DNA of 64,000 nt, from the NCBI GenBank assembly GCA_965262665.1, contig CBDHFR010000004.1:744001-808000 (forward strand), written 5' to 3'. Below the pieces are notes generated by a model. It searched no databases and was not told where the DNA came from. It saw nothing but the letters and a program-made list of their open reading frames with translations. Numbering within the stretch: position 1 is the first letter of the stretch; each line of letters begins with the position of its first letter. Shown piece after piece: positions 1-8,199 of the stretch. This stretch comes from CBDBND01 sp965262665 (GTDB lineage Bacteria > Pseudomonadota > Alphaproteobacteria > Rhodospirillales > Rhodospirillaceae). Made by a program: the position numbers and the translations under genes.

Positions 1-1608
1 GATGCGGCTGGAACTATTCTGGCACATACGATCAAAGACAAGGGTGTCACGCTAAAGAAGGGGCGTCGTCTTACCGAATCTGATTGCCAAACACTCAGCG
101 ATGCCGGCATCCACAACGTCACCGTTGCCAGACTTGAAGATGGCGATGTGCATGAAGACAGCGCTGCTGCTCTAATTGCAGATATAATCAGTGGTGAAAA
201 CATTTCTGTTACGGAAGCGTTCACCGGCCGGTGCAATATCACGGCAGAATGTGCGGGACTTGTGCAACTCGACCCCGACACTGTTCACGGCCTCAACGCT
301 GTTCATGAATCCGTCACCGTGGCGACACTGTCCAAAATGGCCCGCGCTTCCACCGGTCAGGTCGTAGCAACGATCAAAATTATCCCGTTTGCCATTGATG
401 CCACGACCATGAACGAGGTCACTGCCTTCTTAAAAGCGCACAGTTCAGGTGTTCATATTCGGCCGTTTCAAAAGCACACCGTCACCGTCATCAACACGGT
501 ATCGCCAACCTTGAAAAGGTCTATTGTTGAAAAGACAACGGCATTGACCCGCCAACGCATCGAATCTGTCGGGGGATCGGTGCAGGCCGTTTTGGATTGC
601 GAACACACGAGTGATGCCATTGCGGATACTCTGACTCAATGTTTGGAGGATCGTCCGGATTTCGTCACCATCGTCGGGGCGTCGGTGACGGTTGACCGGA
701 CCGATGTAGTTCCGTCGGGAATACAACAGGCCGGCGGTGAAATCGTGCATTTCGGTATGCCGGTTGATCCGGGGAACCTGGTCTTGATCGCCAAGTCTGG
801 TTCCATACAGATCTTGGTTCTGCCCGGATGTGCGCGGTCACCCAAACTCAACGGCATCGATTGGATATTGGAGCGCTATGCCGCCGGCATGGAGGTCACG
901 CCGTCCGATGTCATGGCGCTCGGTGTTGGTGGACTGCTGATAGATAGTCCCCAAAGGCCACTGCCACGTGATCAAGCGGTTCGAAAAGACGGCTCTGTAA
1001 CTGATCGACCAAAAATCGCCGCCCTCATCATGACGGCCGGTCAGTCTTGCCGTATGGGGGGCGTCAATAAACTTCTTGAGGTCGTGGCCGGCGAACCCTT
1101 GGTTCGGAAAACGGCTCGCGCCGCCATGGAAGCGGCAGTGGGCCACATCGTTGTTGTGACGGGACACCAACAAGACACGGTGGAACAAGCGCTGGAAGGT
1201 TTGCCCGTTAGCCTCGTTCATAATCCTGACTTTGCCGAAGGATTATCCACATCCTTGCGCTGTGGCCTGAGTACTTTGCCGGAGGACATCGACGGAGCAA
1301 TCGTTTGCCTCGCCGACATGCCGTCTATCACGGCGCAGCATCTCGGCGCCCTAATCGAAGATTTCGACCCCGAAGCAGGCCGTGCCATCGGTGTACCGGT
1401 TCACCAAGGCAAGCGTGGTAACCCAGTTCTATTCGCCAACCGCTTTTTTGCAGCCATGGCAGCAGTCAAAGGAGACGTCGGCGCACGTCACCTCATCGGC
1501 GATCACGGGGACCTTGTCTACGAGGTCGAATTTGGAGACACTGCCGTCTTGACGGACCTGGATACACCGGAGGCGTGGTCGCTATACCGCGCTGAACAAA
1601 AGGCTTAA
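1..1608 (+). CDS. Molybdopterin-binding / MocA-like nucleotidyltransferase fusion (5' partial)
   Basis: The reading frame is open from base 1, so the true start lies left of the window. The first ~290 visible residues resemble the molybdopterin-binding (MoaB/MoeA-like) fold, with AGTILAH and LKKGRRL near the edge. The last ~190 residues are an NTP_transf_3 (MobA/MocA) domain with the nucleotide loop AGQSCRMGGVNKLL, the CLADMPS motif and GNPVLF. Proteins of this fusion type add a nucleotide to molybdopterin and usually mature molybdo-hydroxylases of the xanthine/CO dehydrogenase class in the cytoplasm. No molybdoenzyme is visible here; it may lie upstream. A GC-rich hairpin follows the stop codon. 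The domain call is firm; the exact nucleotide and client enzyme are inferred. Confidence 0.85.
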   Translation, partial: DAAGTILAHTIKDKGVTLKKGRRLTESDCQTLSDAGIHNVTVARLEDGDVHEDSAAALIADIISGENISVTEAFTGRCNITAECAGLVQLDPDTVHGLNAVHESVTVATLSKMARASTGQVVATIKIIPFAIDATTMNEVTAFLKAHSSGVHIRPFQKHTVTVINTVSPTLKRSIVEKTTALTRQRIESVGGSVQAVLDCEHTSDAIADTLTQCLEDRPDFVTIVGASVTVDRTDVVPSGIQQAGGEIVHFGMPVDPGNLVLIAKSGSIQILVLPGCARSPKLNGIDWILERYAAGMEVTPSDVMALGVGGLLIDSPQRPLPRDQAVRKDGSVTDRPKIAALIMTAGQSCRMGGVNKLLEVVAGEPLVRKTARAAMEAAVGHIVVVTGHQQDTVEQALEGLPVSLVHNPDFAEGLSTSLRCGLSTLPEDIDGAIVCLADMPSITAQHLGALIEDFDPEAGRAIGVPVHQGKRGNPVLFANRFFAAMAAVKGDVGARHLIGDHGDLVYEVEFGDTAVLTDLDTPEAWSLYRAEQKA

Positions 1609-1630
1609 ATGTCCAGGTTTGTATAGGTTA

Positions 1631-1652
1631 GAGCCCGGGCTAGGCCGGGCTC
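1631..1652 (+). terminator. GC-rich hairpin after the MocA-like gene
   Basis: GAGCCCGG and CCGGGCTC form an 8-bp stem with a 6-nt loop about 22 bases after the stop codon. The following bases (GTCATTTGTTTGG) are only modestly T-rich, so this is a plausible but weak intrinsic terminator. Confidence 0.5.
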
Positions 1653-1679
1653 GTCATTTGTTTGGAGGGGAACCGCGGT

Positions 1680-2729
1680 ATGGCGGAAGCACTTGAAGTC
1701 GGTGAAGAGGAGCTCAAGACAGACGTTATTATTATTGGGGCAGGGCCCGTCGGTCTTTTCGCCGTTTTCGAGCTTGGCCTACTTGGCCTGCAGTGTTGCG
1801 TGACCGACATTCTCGACCGACCCGGCGGCCAATGTGCAGAACTGTATCCGGAAAAGCCAATCCTCGACATTCCAAGCCGATTGAAGGTGACGGGCCAGGA
1901 GCTGACCGAAGATCTGGTGAAGCAGATCGACCCCTTTGCGCCAGTGATGCACTACAATCAAATGGCGGACAGCCTGACCAAACTCGACAATGGCAATTGG
2001 CGTATGACTACCGATATGGGGATCGTCGTCGAAGCGCCCGTTGTCTGCATTGCCGGTGGTGGTGGCAGTTTTACGCCGAAGAAACCAAAGATTGAAGGCA
2101 TTGAGCCTTTCGAAAACAAGTCTCTGTATTACGCCGTTCGGAAAATGGAGACGTTTAAGGGTAAGAACTTAGTGATTGCTGGCGGCGGCGACTCAGCACT
2201 GGATTGGGTGTTGGCGCTCAACCCGATTGTAGAAAGCATGCATCTGGTCCACCGCCGGGCGGAATTCCGGGCCATGCAGGATTCAGTCGACAAAATGCGT
2301 GAACTTGAATCCTCCGGTAAATTGACCGTTCACGTTGCCGACATTCCTCGGGTCAACGGCTCAGATGGGCAGATCCAGTCAGTGACGCTCAAGAGCAAAG
2401 AGAACGATGAGGAACATGATGTTGAGTGCGATTGCATGCTGGCCTTTTACGGTTTGACCATGAAGCTTGGACCGATAGCTAACTGGGGCGTCAACATGGA
2501 AAAAAACAGGATATCTGTTGACACAGAGAAATTTGAAACCTCGGAGCCCGGCATTTTCTGCATTGGCGATATGTGCAACTACCCAGGCAAGCTCAAACTC
2601 ATCTTGTCCGGCTTTCATGAATCCGCCTTGATGGCTCACGGGTGTTTTCATTATGCCAAGCCGGATCAAAAACTGAAGTTCGAGCACACCACATCAAGTT
2701 CAAACATTCAGGCCAAAATCAATCAATAA
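1680..2729 (+). CDS. Ferredoxin--NADP(+) reductase, thioredoxin-reductase-like (type 2)
   Basis: A 349-residue flavoprotein. The FAD-binding motif VIIIGAGPVGLF is near residue 16, the NADPH-binding motif VIAGGGDSALDW near 165, and the C-terminal FAD motif FCIGDMCNYPG near 290. There is no CxxC redox pair, which separates it from thioredoxin reductase and fits the YumC-like FNR group that moves electrons between NADPH and a ferredoxin in the cytoplasm. ATG 1680 is preferred over an in-frame TTG at 1662 because GGAGGGG at 1664-1670 is well placed for it. Its stop overlaps the start of a ferredoxin gene (TAATG), so the two were co-translated. The partner ferredoxin is now destroyed by an IS3 element. 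Confidence 0.9.
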   Translation: MAEALEVGEEELKTDVIIIGAGPVGLFAVFELGLLGLQCCVTDILDRPGGQCAELYPEKPILDIPSRLKVTGQELTEDLVKQIDPFAPVMHYNQMADSLTKLDNGNWRMTTDMGIVVEAPVVCIAGGGGSFTPKKPKIEGIEPFENKSLYYAVRKMETFKGKNLVIAGGGDSALDWVLALNPIVESMHLVHRRAEFRAMQDSVDKMRELESSGKLTVHVADIPRVNGSDGQIQSVTLKSKENDEEHDVECDCMLAFYGLTMKLGPIANWGVNMEKNRISVDTEKFETSEPGIFCIGDMCNYPGKLKLILSGFHESALMAHGCFHYAKPDQKLKFEHTTSSSNIQAKINQ

Positions 2730-2863
2730 TGCACATTCTTGTCTCTCTCCCCGACGGGCAAGAGTTCAAGGTCGAGGGCAAAGCCGGAACCAGCGTCATG
2801 GAGGCGATGCGGAACCAAGTGTCCGTCATCAAAACAAATGGGACTGTTGAGCGTGTTTCATAA
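2729..2863 (+). pseudogene. 2Fe-2S ferredoxin, N-terminal stub
   Basis: The start ATG at 2729 overlaps the reductase stop. The product begins MHILVSLPDGQEFKVE and continues through GTSVMEAMRN, as in adrenodoxin-type 2Fe-2S ferredoxins (usually ~105 residues). The frame is lost near 2845, at the left end of the IS3 element, before any of the four cluster-binding cysteines is reached. The remaining 44 codons cannot hold a cluster. Further 3' sequence was not found on the other side of the IS. Confidence 0.75.
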
Positions 2864-2892
2864 GGGAGGATCGGGCTCATCTTTGTTTGATG

Positions 2893-3873
2893 TTAAGCCG
2901 CTTGGCGTTGATGGTTCAAGCGGCGGTTTTGGGTGGTCAGTTTTTTGATCTTTTTTCTCTTTTCGATGCTGGCGGTGTGGCGTCCAAAGTAGGCGTCGGC
3001 TGGAGTTACGTTGCCGATGCTCTCGTGGTAGCGTTGGTTGTTGTAGCGATCGACGAAGGCGCTGATCTGGTTTTCGAGATCGCCGGGTAGATAATAATTT
3101 TCAAGCAGGATCCGGTTCTTCAGCGTTTGATGCCAGCGCTCGATCTTGCCCTGGGTTTGCGGGTGATACGGTGCGCCCCGAACGTGATCCATACCGTGGT
3201 CCCCGAGCCATTCAGCCAGATCGCTGGAGATATAGGACGAGCCGTTGTCGCTGAGCAGCCTCGGCTTGTGGACGACATTGGCGCGATTGCAGCCTGAGGC
3301 TTCTAGCGCCAACTTCAGTGTTGCCGTCACATCGTCCGCCGTCATGTTGGTGCAGAGCTTCCAAGCAATGATGTAGCGGGAATAGTCGTCCAAGATGGTC
3401 GACAGATAAAACCAGCCCCAGCCGATGACCTTGAGAGAGGTGAAGTCGGTCTGCCACAGCTGGTTCGGCGCCGTGGTCTTGTCGCGGAACTCATCGGCTG
3501 CCTTGATGATCACGAAAGCGGGGCTGGTGATCAGGTCGTGGGCTTTGAGAAGCCGATAAACCGAGGCTTCCGAGACAAAGTAGCCCCTGGTGTCCGTAAA
3601 CCTGACGGCCAGTTCCCGGGGCGACAGTTGTGTCTCCTCCAGGGCAAGATCGATGATCTGCCCCCGGACATCATCCGGGATCCGGTTCCATACCCGGCCC
3701 GGGCTGCTGTTGCGATCCTCAAGACCGGCGTCGCCAAAGGCCAGAAAACGATCGTACCAGCGATAAAAGGTGGTCTTCGGAATGCCCAGCTTGTCCAAAG
3801 TGGACCCGACGCCCAGGTGGGACTGCTCGACCAGGCGGATGATCTCCAGCTTCTCGGATGCGCGATACCTCAT
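2893..3873 (-). CDS. IS3-family transposase OrfB
   Basis: A 326-residue integrase-core protein. An HTH region lies at residues 1-60, followed by the DDE signature: WQTDFT near 145, LSDNGSSY near 210 and QGKIERWHQ near 245. It starts at an ATG that overlaps the orfA stop as ATGA, so it can be made by translational coupling. An A-rich tract in orfA just before the junction (T8 on the plus strand near 3901-3908) could also allow frameshifting to an OrfAB fusion. The ORF appears intact and may be active. Confidence 0.9.
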   Translation of the reverse strand: MRYRASEKLEIIRLVEQSHLGVGSTLDKLGIPKTTFYRWYDRFLAFGDAGLEDRNSSPGRVWNRIPDDVRGQIIDLALEETQLSPRELAVRFTDTRGYFVSEASVYRLLKAHDLITSPAFVIIKAADEFRDKTTAPNQLWQTDFTSLKVIGWGWFYLSTILDDYSRYIIAWKLCTNMTADDVTATLKLALEASGCNRANVVHKPRLLSDNGSSYISSDLAEWLGDHGMDHVRGAPYHPQTQGKIERWHQTLKNRILLENYYLPGDLENQISAFVDRYNNQRYHESIGNVTPADAYFGRHTASIEKRKKIKKLTTQNRRLNHQRQAA

Positions 3874-4244
3874 TCCTCGTCTCCCCCGTGCCCGAGCATG
3901 TTTTTTTTGAGAAGACGGTTCTCCAGCGAAAGTTCGGCGACCAACTCCTTCAAGTCGCGCATCTCCTGGCGGAGGCCTTTAACCTCGCCCGAGGTCGCTT
4001 GGCGCCCGGTGTCGCCGGCGAGCCGCTTCTTGCCCGCTTCCAAAAACTCTTTCGACCAGCTGTAATACAGACCCTCGGCGATGCCCTCGCGGCGGCACAA
4101 GGCGGCGATGCTCTCCTCGCCGCGCAGGCCCGACACCACGATCCGGATCTTCTCCTCAGCCGTATACTGCTTGCGTGTCTTGCGCCGAATATCCCGAACC
4201 GTTCTCTCCGCCGGGTCGTTCTTGCTCATTAATTTCTGTCTCAT
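3870..4244 (-). CDS. IS3-family OrfA (DNA-binding subunit)
   Basis: A 124-residue protein with a Tnp_1 helix-turn-helix (KQYTAEEKIRIV, then REGIAEGLYYSWSKEF) and a C-terminal leucine-zipper-like stretch (LRQEMRDLKELVAELSLEN). It binds the element's ends and dimerises with OrfB. Its stop overlaps the OrfB start. A truncated close relative lies at 49525-49754. Confidence 0.88.
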   Translation of the reverse strand: MRQKLMSKNDPAERTVRDIRRKTRKQYTAEEKIRIVVSGLRGEESIAALCRREGIAEGLYYSWSKEFLEAGKKRLAGDTGRQATSGEVKGLRQEMRDLKELVAELSLENRLLKKNMLGHGGDEE

Positions 4245-4331
4245 CTTCGTTCCCTTCGGTCACTACGATGAGCCAGAAATCCTCCGTTATGCAATTACCT
4301 CAATTTGTCCCAAAGGCGCTGACGTCAGACA

Positions 4332-4552
4332 CACCTCACGATGAGACAGACTGCGGAGAAGGGTGCTCTAGTGCAACGATAGTTCCTGCGCGGAACGTAG
4401 AAGGAAGAGTGGGTCCGTGACTGTCCGCCGTCAGATGATTTAAGACAGAGGACGGCCTCAAATAAGGGAGGCTCTGATAATGCCCCCACCGGTGACGATT
4501 GAGTCCTACCGATCCGGTTCATGGCTCAAGGAGTTGTAAGCAGACTTACCCG
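4332..4552. other. Non-coding stretch upstream of the umuD-like gene
   Basis: No gene is supported. GTTC-N7-GAAC at about 4379-4393 is the only symmetrical site noticed; it is an inverted arrangement rather than the direct GTTC-N7-GTTC box known for alphaproteobacterial LexA. AAGGAG at about 4529 is the likely ribosome-binding site for the gene starting at 4553. Confidence 0.4.
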
Positions 4553-4837
4553 ATGTTCACCGTAGTCGCCCCCACGACGAGCCTTAGCCTCGATGCCCAT
4601 TTCATAAAGCGCCCGGCGGCGACGTTCTTCGTCACGGCCGCGGGCAGCGGCCTAACCGAACACGGCATTCTGCCCGGCGATACCCTGGTCGTCGACCGCT
4701 CGCGCACGCCGGGCGTGGACTCAATCGTCATTGCCGCCATTGAGGGCGAACTGACCGCCCGTCCGTTTACCACAATCGATGGCGAGGAGGCCCACGTTTG
4801 GGGTGTCGTCGCCGGAGTGGTGCGGAGCCTGCCATGA
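4553..4837 (+). CDS. umuD: UmuD'-like polymerase V subunit, non-cleaving form
   Basis: A 94-residue S24/LexA-fold protein that aligns with the body of UmuD (FIKRPAATFFV, TEHGILPGDTLVVDRS, IVIAAIEGELT, VWGVVAGVV). It starts where processed UmuD' starts: the N-terminal arm with the Cys-Gly cleavage site is absent. The catalytic serine motif GDSM reads GSGL (residues 31-34), and the catalytic lysine region after GEFT reads ARPF (residues 69-72). It therefore probably cannot self-cleave and may act as a permanently processed partner of UmuC. S32 is shifted by one, so a relocated nucleophile is possible but the lysine is missing. An in-frame TTG at 4499 is an alternative start; ATG 4553 follows AAGGAG, about 20 nt upstream. 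The stop overlaps umuC (ATGA). Confidence 0.8.
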   Translation: MFTVVAPTTSLSLDAHFIKRPAATFFVTAAGSGLTEHGILPGDTLVVDRSRTPGVDSIVIAAIEGELTARPFTTIDGEEAHVWGVVAGVVRSLP

Positions 4838-6093
4838 GCGTCTACGGGCTGGCCGATTGCAATAACTTCTTCGTCTCCTGCGAGCGGGTTTTCCATCCCG
4901 CGCTCGAAGGCCGCCCGGCCGTGGTGCTGTCGTCGAACGACGGCTGCATCGTCGCGCGCAGTGACGAGGCCAAGGCGCTCGGCGTCAAAATGGCCCAACC
5001 GGCATTTCAAGCGAAGGATCTCATCAAGCGGCACCGGATTGCGATGATCAGCGGCAACCTCCAGTTCTATACCGATATGAGCAACCGGGTGATGCAGGTG
5101 TTGGGGGAACTGGTCCCGGCGGTGGAGCAATACTCGATCGACGAATGCTTTCTCGATCTCACGGGACTACCGGAGGATCTCACCGCATTCTGCCAGAACC
5201 TGAAACAGACCGTGCACCAATGGACCGGGCTGCCGGTCAGCATCGGTATCGCCGAGACCAAGACCCTGGCCAAGATCGCCAACCGGCTGGCGAAGACCTC
5301 CGTTAAGGCGGACGGCGTTCTCGATCTCACCGGCGCGCGCTGGCGCGACCGGGCGCTGGCGTCAACGGCAGTCGGTGATATCTGGGGGATCGGCAGGCAG
5401 TACGCCCAAAAACTAAACCGCAACGGCGTCATGACGGCGCTTGATCTTGCGCGCCGTCCCGATGGCTGGGTCCGCAAGGAGATGGGGGTCGGCGGACTGA
5501 AGACGGTCCAGGAATTGCGCGGGGTTGACTGCATCGGCTTCGGCGACATGCCCCAGCCCAAAAAGACGACGATGGTCTCACGGTCCTTCGGCACGGAAGT
5601 GCGCGATTACGATGAGTTGGCCAATGCGGTTACCTTATTCGCGACCGATGCGGCGAGGTCTATTCGCAGGGCCACCCTTGTCGCCGCCTCGGTGAGCGTG
5701 TTCATTGAGACCAATCGTTTCGGCAAAACCCCGCACCATGCTCCCTCTCACTCGGAGGCGCTGTCGCCCGCGACCAATAACACGAAGCATGTGGTGCCAG
5801 CCGCGCTGTCTGCTCTCAAGCACATCTATCGCGAGGGACTGACGTATAAGCGGGCCGGCGTGATGCTGCTTGATCTCGTCGAGGCGGGTCAGGCGCAAGT
5901 CTCGCTGTTCGACGCACACGATCCAAGAGACGATAATCTGATCGAGGCGTTCGACGCGATCAACGACCGGCTGGGGCCGGGATCGATCCAGTTCGGCCCC
6001 GCGGCGCAAGCCGCAGCCTGGCAGTCGAGCAGCGCCTTCCGCTCGCCCTGCTACACCACCCGGTGGCAAGACATCCCGAAGGTTAAGACCTGA
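4834..6093 (+). CDS. umuC: UmuC-type Y-family DNA polymerase
   Basis: A 419-residue protein with the Y-family start MSVYGLADCNNFFVSCERVF, the catalytic YSIDECFLDL near residue 100, thumb/HhH region WGIGRQYAQKLN near 190, and the C-terminal DUF4113 segment (GPGSIQFGPAAQ). It is the catalytic subunit of DNA polymerase V, which copies past DNA lesions with UmuD'2. The start ATG overlaps the umuD-like stop by 4 bases, so the two are translationally coupled. All catalytic acidic residues appear present. UmuDC pairs are often carried by plasmids and integrative elements, which fits the ParB-like gene just downstream. Confidence 0.92.
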   Translation: MSVYGLADCNNFFVSCERVFHPALEGRPAVVLSSNDGCIVARSDEAKALGVKMAQPAFQAKDLIKRHRIAMISGNLQFYTDMSNRVMQVLGELVPAVEQYSIDECFLDLTGLPEDLTAFCQNLKQTVHQWTGLPVSIGIAETKTLAKIANRLAKTSVKADGVLDLTGARWRDRALASTAVGDIWGIGRQYAQKLNRNGVMTALDLARRPDGWVRKEMGVGGLKTVQELRGVDCIGFGDMPQPKKTTMVSRSFGTEVRDYDELANAVTLFATDAARSIRRATLVAASVSVFIETNRFGKTPHHAPSHSEALSPATNNTKHVVPAALSALKHIYREGLTYKRAGVMLLDLVEAGQAQVSLFDAHDPRDDNLIEAFDAINDRLGPGSIQFGPAAQAAAWQSSSAFRSPCYTTRWQDIPKVKT

Positions 6094-6341
6094 GCATCGA
6101 CTGGCCGGGCGACCTGACCTCGCGTTCATCCACGGCGGCCTATTTGACGCCGGCGCTCCCACTACCGGCATGGACGGCAGCGATCAATTCAACTGCCCAT
6201 GCACGGGGGGCCGGCCGTTCCGGCCCCACCCGGCTCCACCGCGCCGACGAGAGTAAGGGCCGGGCCTGAGGCGGGCGAGGGCCGGATGCCGGAGAGGGTG
6301 TCTCCGCCCGGTTCCACATACCCGCAATCCCGGAGACCACT

Positions 6342-7448
6342 ATGCCCGAACGCGATAGCCGCCATATCCCGCTATCCCAACTCGAACTCTCGCCCGGCAA
6401 TGTGCGCAAGACGCCGGCCGGTGCCGCGGCCTTCACCGAACTCAAGGCCTCGATCGCCGCCCATGGGCTGCTTGAGAACCTGATTGCCTGCGCCATGGAG
6501 CCCGGCGCGGACCCTGGATCAAGTCGGGGGCAGGCCCCTGCCGGACGCTACGCGGTGATCGCCGGCGGCCGGCGGTTGGCTGCGATGCTGGCGCTGGCCG
6601 CTGAGGGTGTGCTGGACTGGGATTACCCCGTGCCCTGCCGCATGGTGGATGACACCGCGGCAGAGAAAGAAATCTCCCTGGCCGAGAACATGGTCCGCGC
6701 CGCCATACATCCGGCCGATCAGGTCGAGGCGTTCCGCCGCCTGGCCGATGCCGGCAGCACGGCGGCCCATATCGCTACGCGTTTCGGTGTCTCCGAGCGC
6801 ACCGTGGAGAAACGCCTGCGGCTGGGCAACGCCGCACCGGTGCTGCTTGAAGCTTATCGCGCGGGCGGGATCGATCTGGAAACACTGATGGCCTTCGCCG
6901 TTACCGCGGATCGGGCGCGCCAGGTGGCAGTATGGGACCAGGTGAAGGACCAGGGCTTCCCCGAGGCGATCACGGCCGCCTTCCCGGACACGACGGTTCA
7001 GACCTGTATCGTGCACGTGGTGCGCCACTCACTGAACTTCTGCAGCTGGAAAGACCGCAAGATGGTGGCTGCCGACCTGCGCCGAATCTACGAGGCTGCC
7101 ACCGCCGATGCGGCAGCCGGTGAACTCAATGCATTCGAGGAAAAATGGACCGGGAAATATCCGTCTATCGCGCCGGCCTGGCGCCGGGCGTGGGACGAGG
7201 TGACACCCTTCTTTGCGTTCGATCCGGCGATCCGAAAGATCATTTACACCACCACTGCCATAGAAAGCCTCAACCGCGTGATCCGGAAATCGATAAAAAC
7301 ACGCGGATCGTTTCCGACCGAGGAGGCTGCAACTAAGCTGATCTATCTGGCGATCCGCAACTTCGAAAAGGGCGGCAGAAATGTCCGCGAATGGTTTGAT
7401 GCCCGAAATCAATTTGCGATACTGTACGCAGAGCGTTTCAACACGTGA
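6342..7448 (+). CDS. ParB-like / IS256 transposase chimera
   Basis: A continuous 368-codon frame built from two unrelated genes. Residues 1-205 match plasmid/ICE ParB-RepB proteins: GGRRLAAMLALAAEG, LAENMVRAAIHPADQ, and an HTH around IATRFGVSERTVEK. From about residue 206 (GFPEAITAAFP) to the end it is the C-terminal half of an IS256-family transposase (TVQTCIVHVVRHSL, TTTAIESLNRVIRKS, with the last catalytic Glu). The join is in frame with no stop. The ParB part has lost its C-terminal region and the transposase its first catalytic aspartates, so neither original activity is expected; a DNA-binding fusion protein could still be made. The last 11 bases overlap the end of the opposing gene. 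Confidence 0.8.
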   Translation: MPERDSRHIPLSQLELSPGNVRKTPAGAAAFTELKASIAAHGLLENLIACAMEPGADPGSSRGQAPAGRYAVIAGGRRLAAMLALAAEGVLDWDYPVPCRMVDDTAAEKEISLAENMVRAAIHPADQVEAFRRLADAGSTAAHIATRFGVSERTVEKRLRLGNAAPVLLEAYRAGGIDLETLMAFAVTADRARQVAVWDQVKDQGFPEAITAAFPDTTVQTCIVHVVRHSLNFCSWKDRKMVAADLRRIYEAATADAAAGELNAFEEKWTGKYPSIAPAWRRAWDEVTPFFAFDPAIRKIIYTTTAIESLNRVIRKSIKTRGSFPTEEAATKLIYLAIRNFEKGGRNVREWFDARNQFAILYAERFNT

Positions 7449-8199
7449 CCGTATCTGAAACCCGAATGGGCCAAGCCAGATACACAGAGTTTAGGATACT
7501 CCCGAGCGCTTCGGTGTACTCAGCCATGGGTTCATGCGACACGACCCTTGATAACTCGTATTCCGCAACCGTCATCGCAACTCCGTACAGCTTCACCGTA
7601 CTCTTTTTCACCTCCTCCTGCTCGATGACCCAGTCCCAGCACACGCCCTGATGATGCAATTCCAACTCACCCGCTTCCTCAGTGTCGTCGTTGACGACCA
7701 CGTATTTGCTGTAGGAGTTGTAGTCAGCGATAATCAGTCCATGCTCATTCAGTCGATTCAGTGCCCCGAAGCCAAGCCCATACTTCTCCAGTGAGTTGTG
7801 TGCTGCATTCCCACCGAGCGACGGCACTCTGGCGTCAAAAATCTCACCGTCCTGTCTCTTGAGATACACCGCCACGGAACAGAGCCGCGAGAAAAGCCGA
7901 GCAGTAGTTGCATCCAAGTCTTTCAAAATCCCCAGCGTACGCATCGACGTCGCTCCAGGCTCTCGGACTTCTCCGGCCAATACACTGCCCCACAAAGTCT
8001 GCATCTCCTCAGATGACACATCCTGGACCTCACCGAAGAACCGCGCGGTCCAATCGCGCATTCCGCTTGATTTAATGGTTTCAGGTTGGGCCAAGAGCTT
8101 GTTCCAAGCTTCGCATCCGGCATCGAGGATGGCTTCGTAATCGCCAAACACCCGGTTTGAGAGCCAGTTACTGCGTATGTACTGCCAGATGTTTGCCAC
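7438..8199 (-). pseudogene. DUF2806-like gene fragment fused to IS630 transposase tail
   Basis: The frame from GTG 8199 begins with the C-terminal end of the IS630 transposase (WQYIRSNWLSNRVF, AWNKLLAQPETI) and passes at about 8056 into a different protein (FFGEVQDVSSEEMQTLW, LAGEVREPGATSMRTL) that looks like the C-terminal part of a DUF2806 protein. The original 5' part is absent. The two parts are joined in frame by the rearrangement that placed IS630 copy 1 here. Its function is unknown; DUF2806 assignment is from memory and moderate. Confidence 0.6.

Larger units (their letters stand above)
2845..4331 (-). mobile_element. IS3-family element
   Basis: A ~1.49-kb element with two overlapping minus-strand genes (orfA, orfB). 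The outer ends start TG and end CA; internal sequences near both ends match in inverted orientation (GGAGGATnnnGGCTCAT near 2865 and 4275). The right end (CTGACGTCAGACA) recurs at the truncated relative at 49836-49848, which supports that boundary. The left boundary is less certain, and I see no clear target duplication. The insertion cut the ferredoxin gene. Confidence 0.8.

Noticed and set aside
4375..4400. GTTC-N7-GAAC as a LexA box for umuDC
   Set aside because: Alphaproteobacterial LexA uses a direct GTTC-N7-GTTC repeat; this is inverted and ~160 bp from the start, so it was not called.
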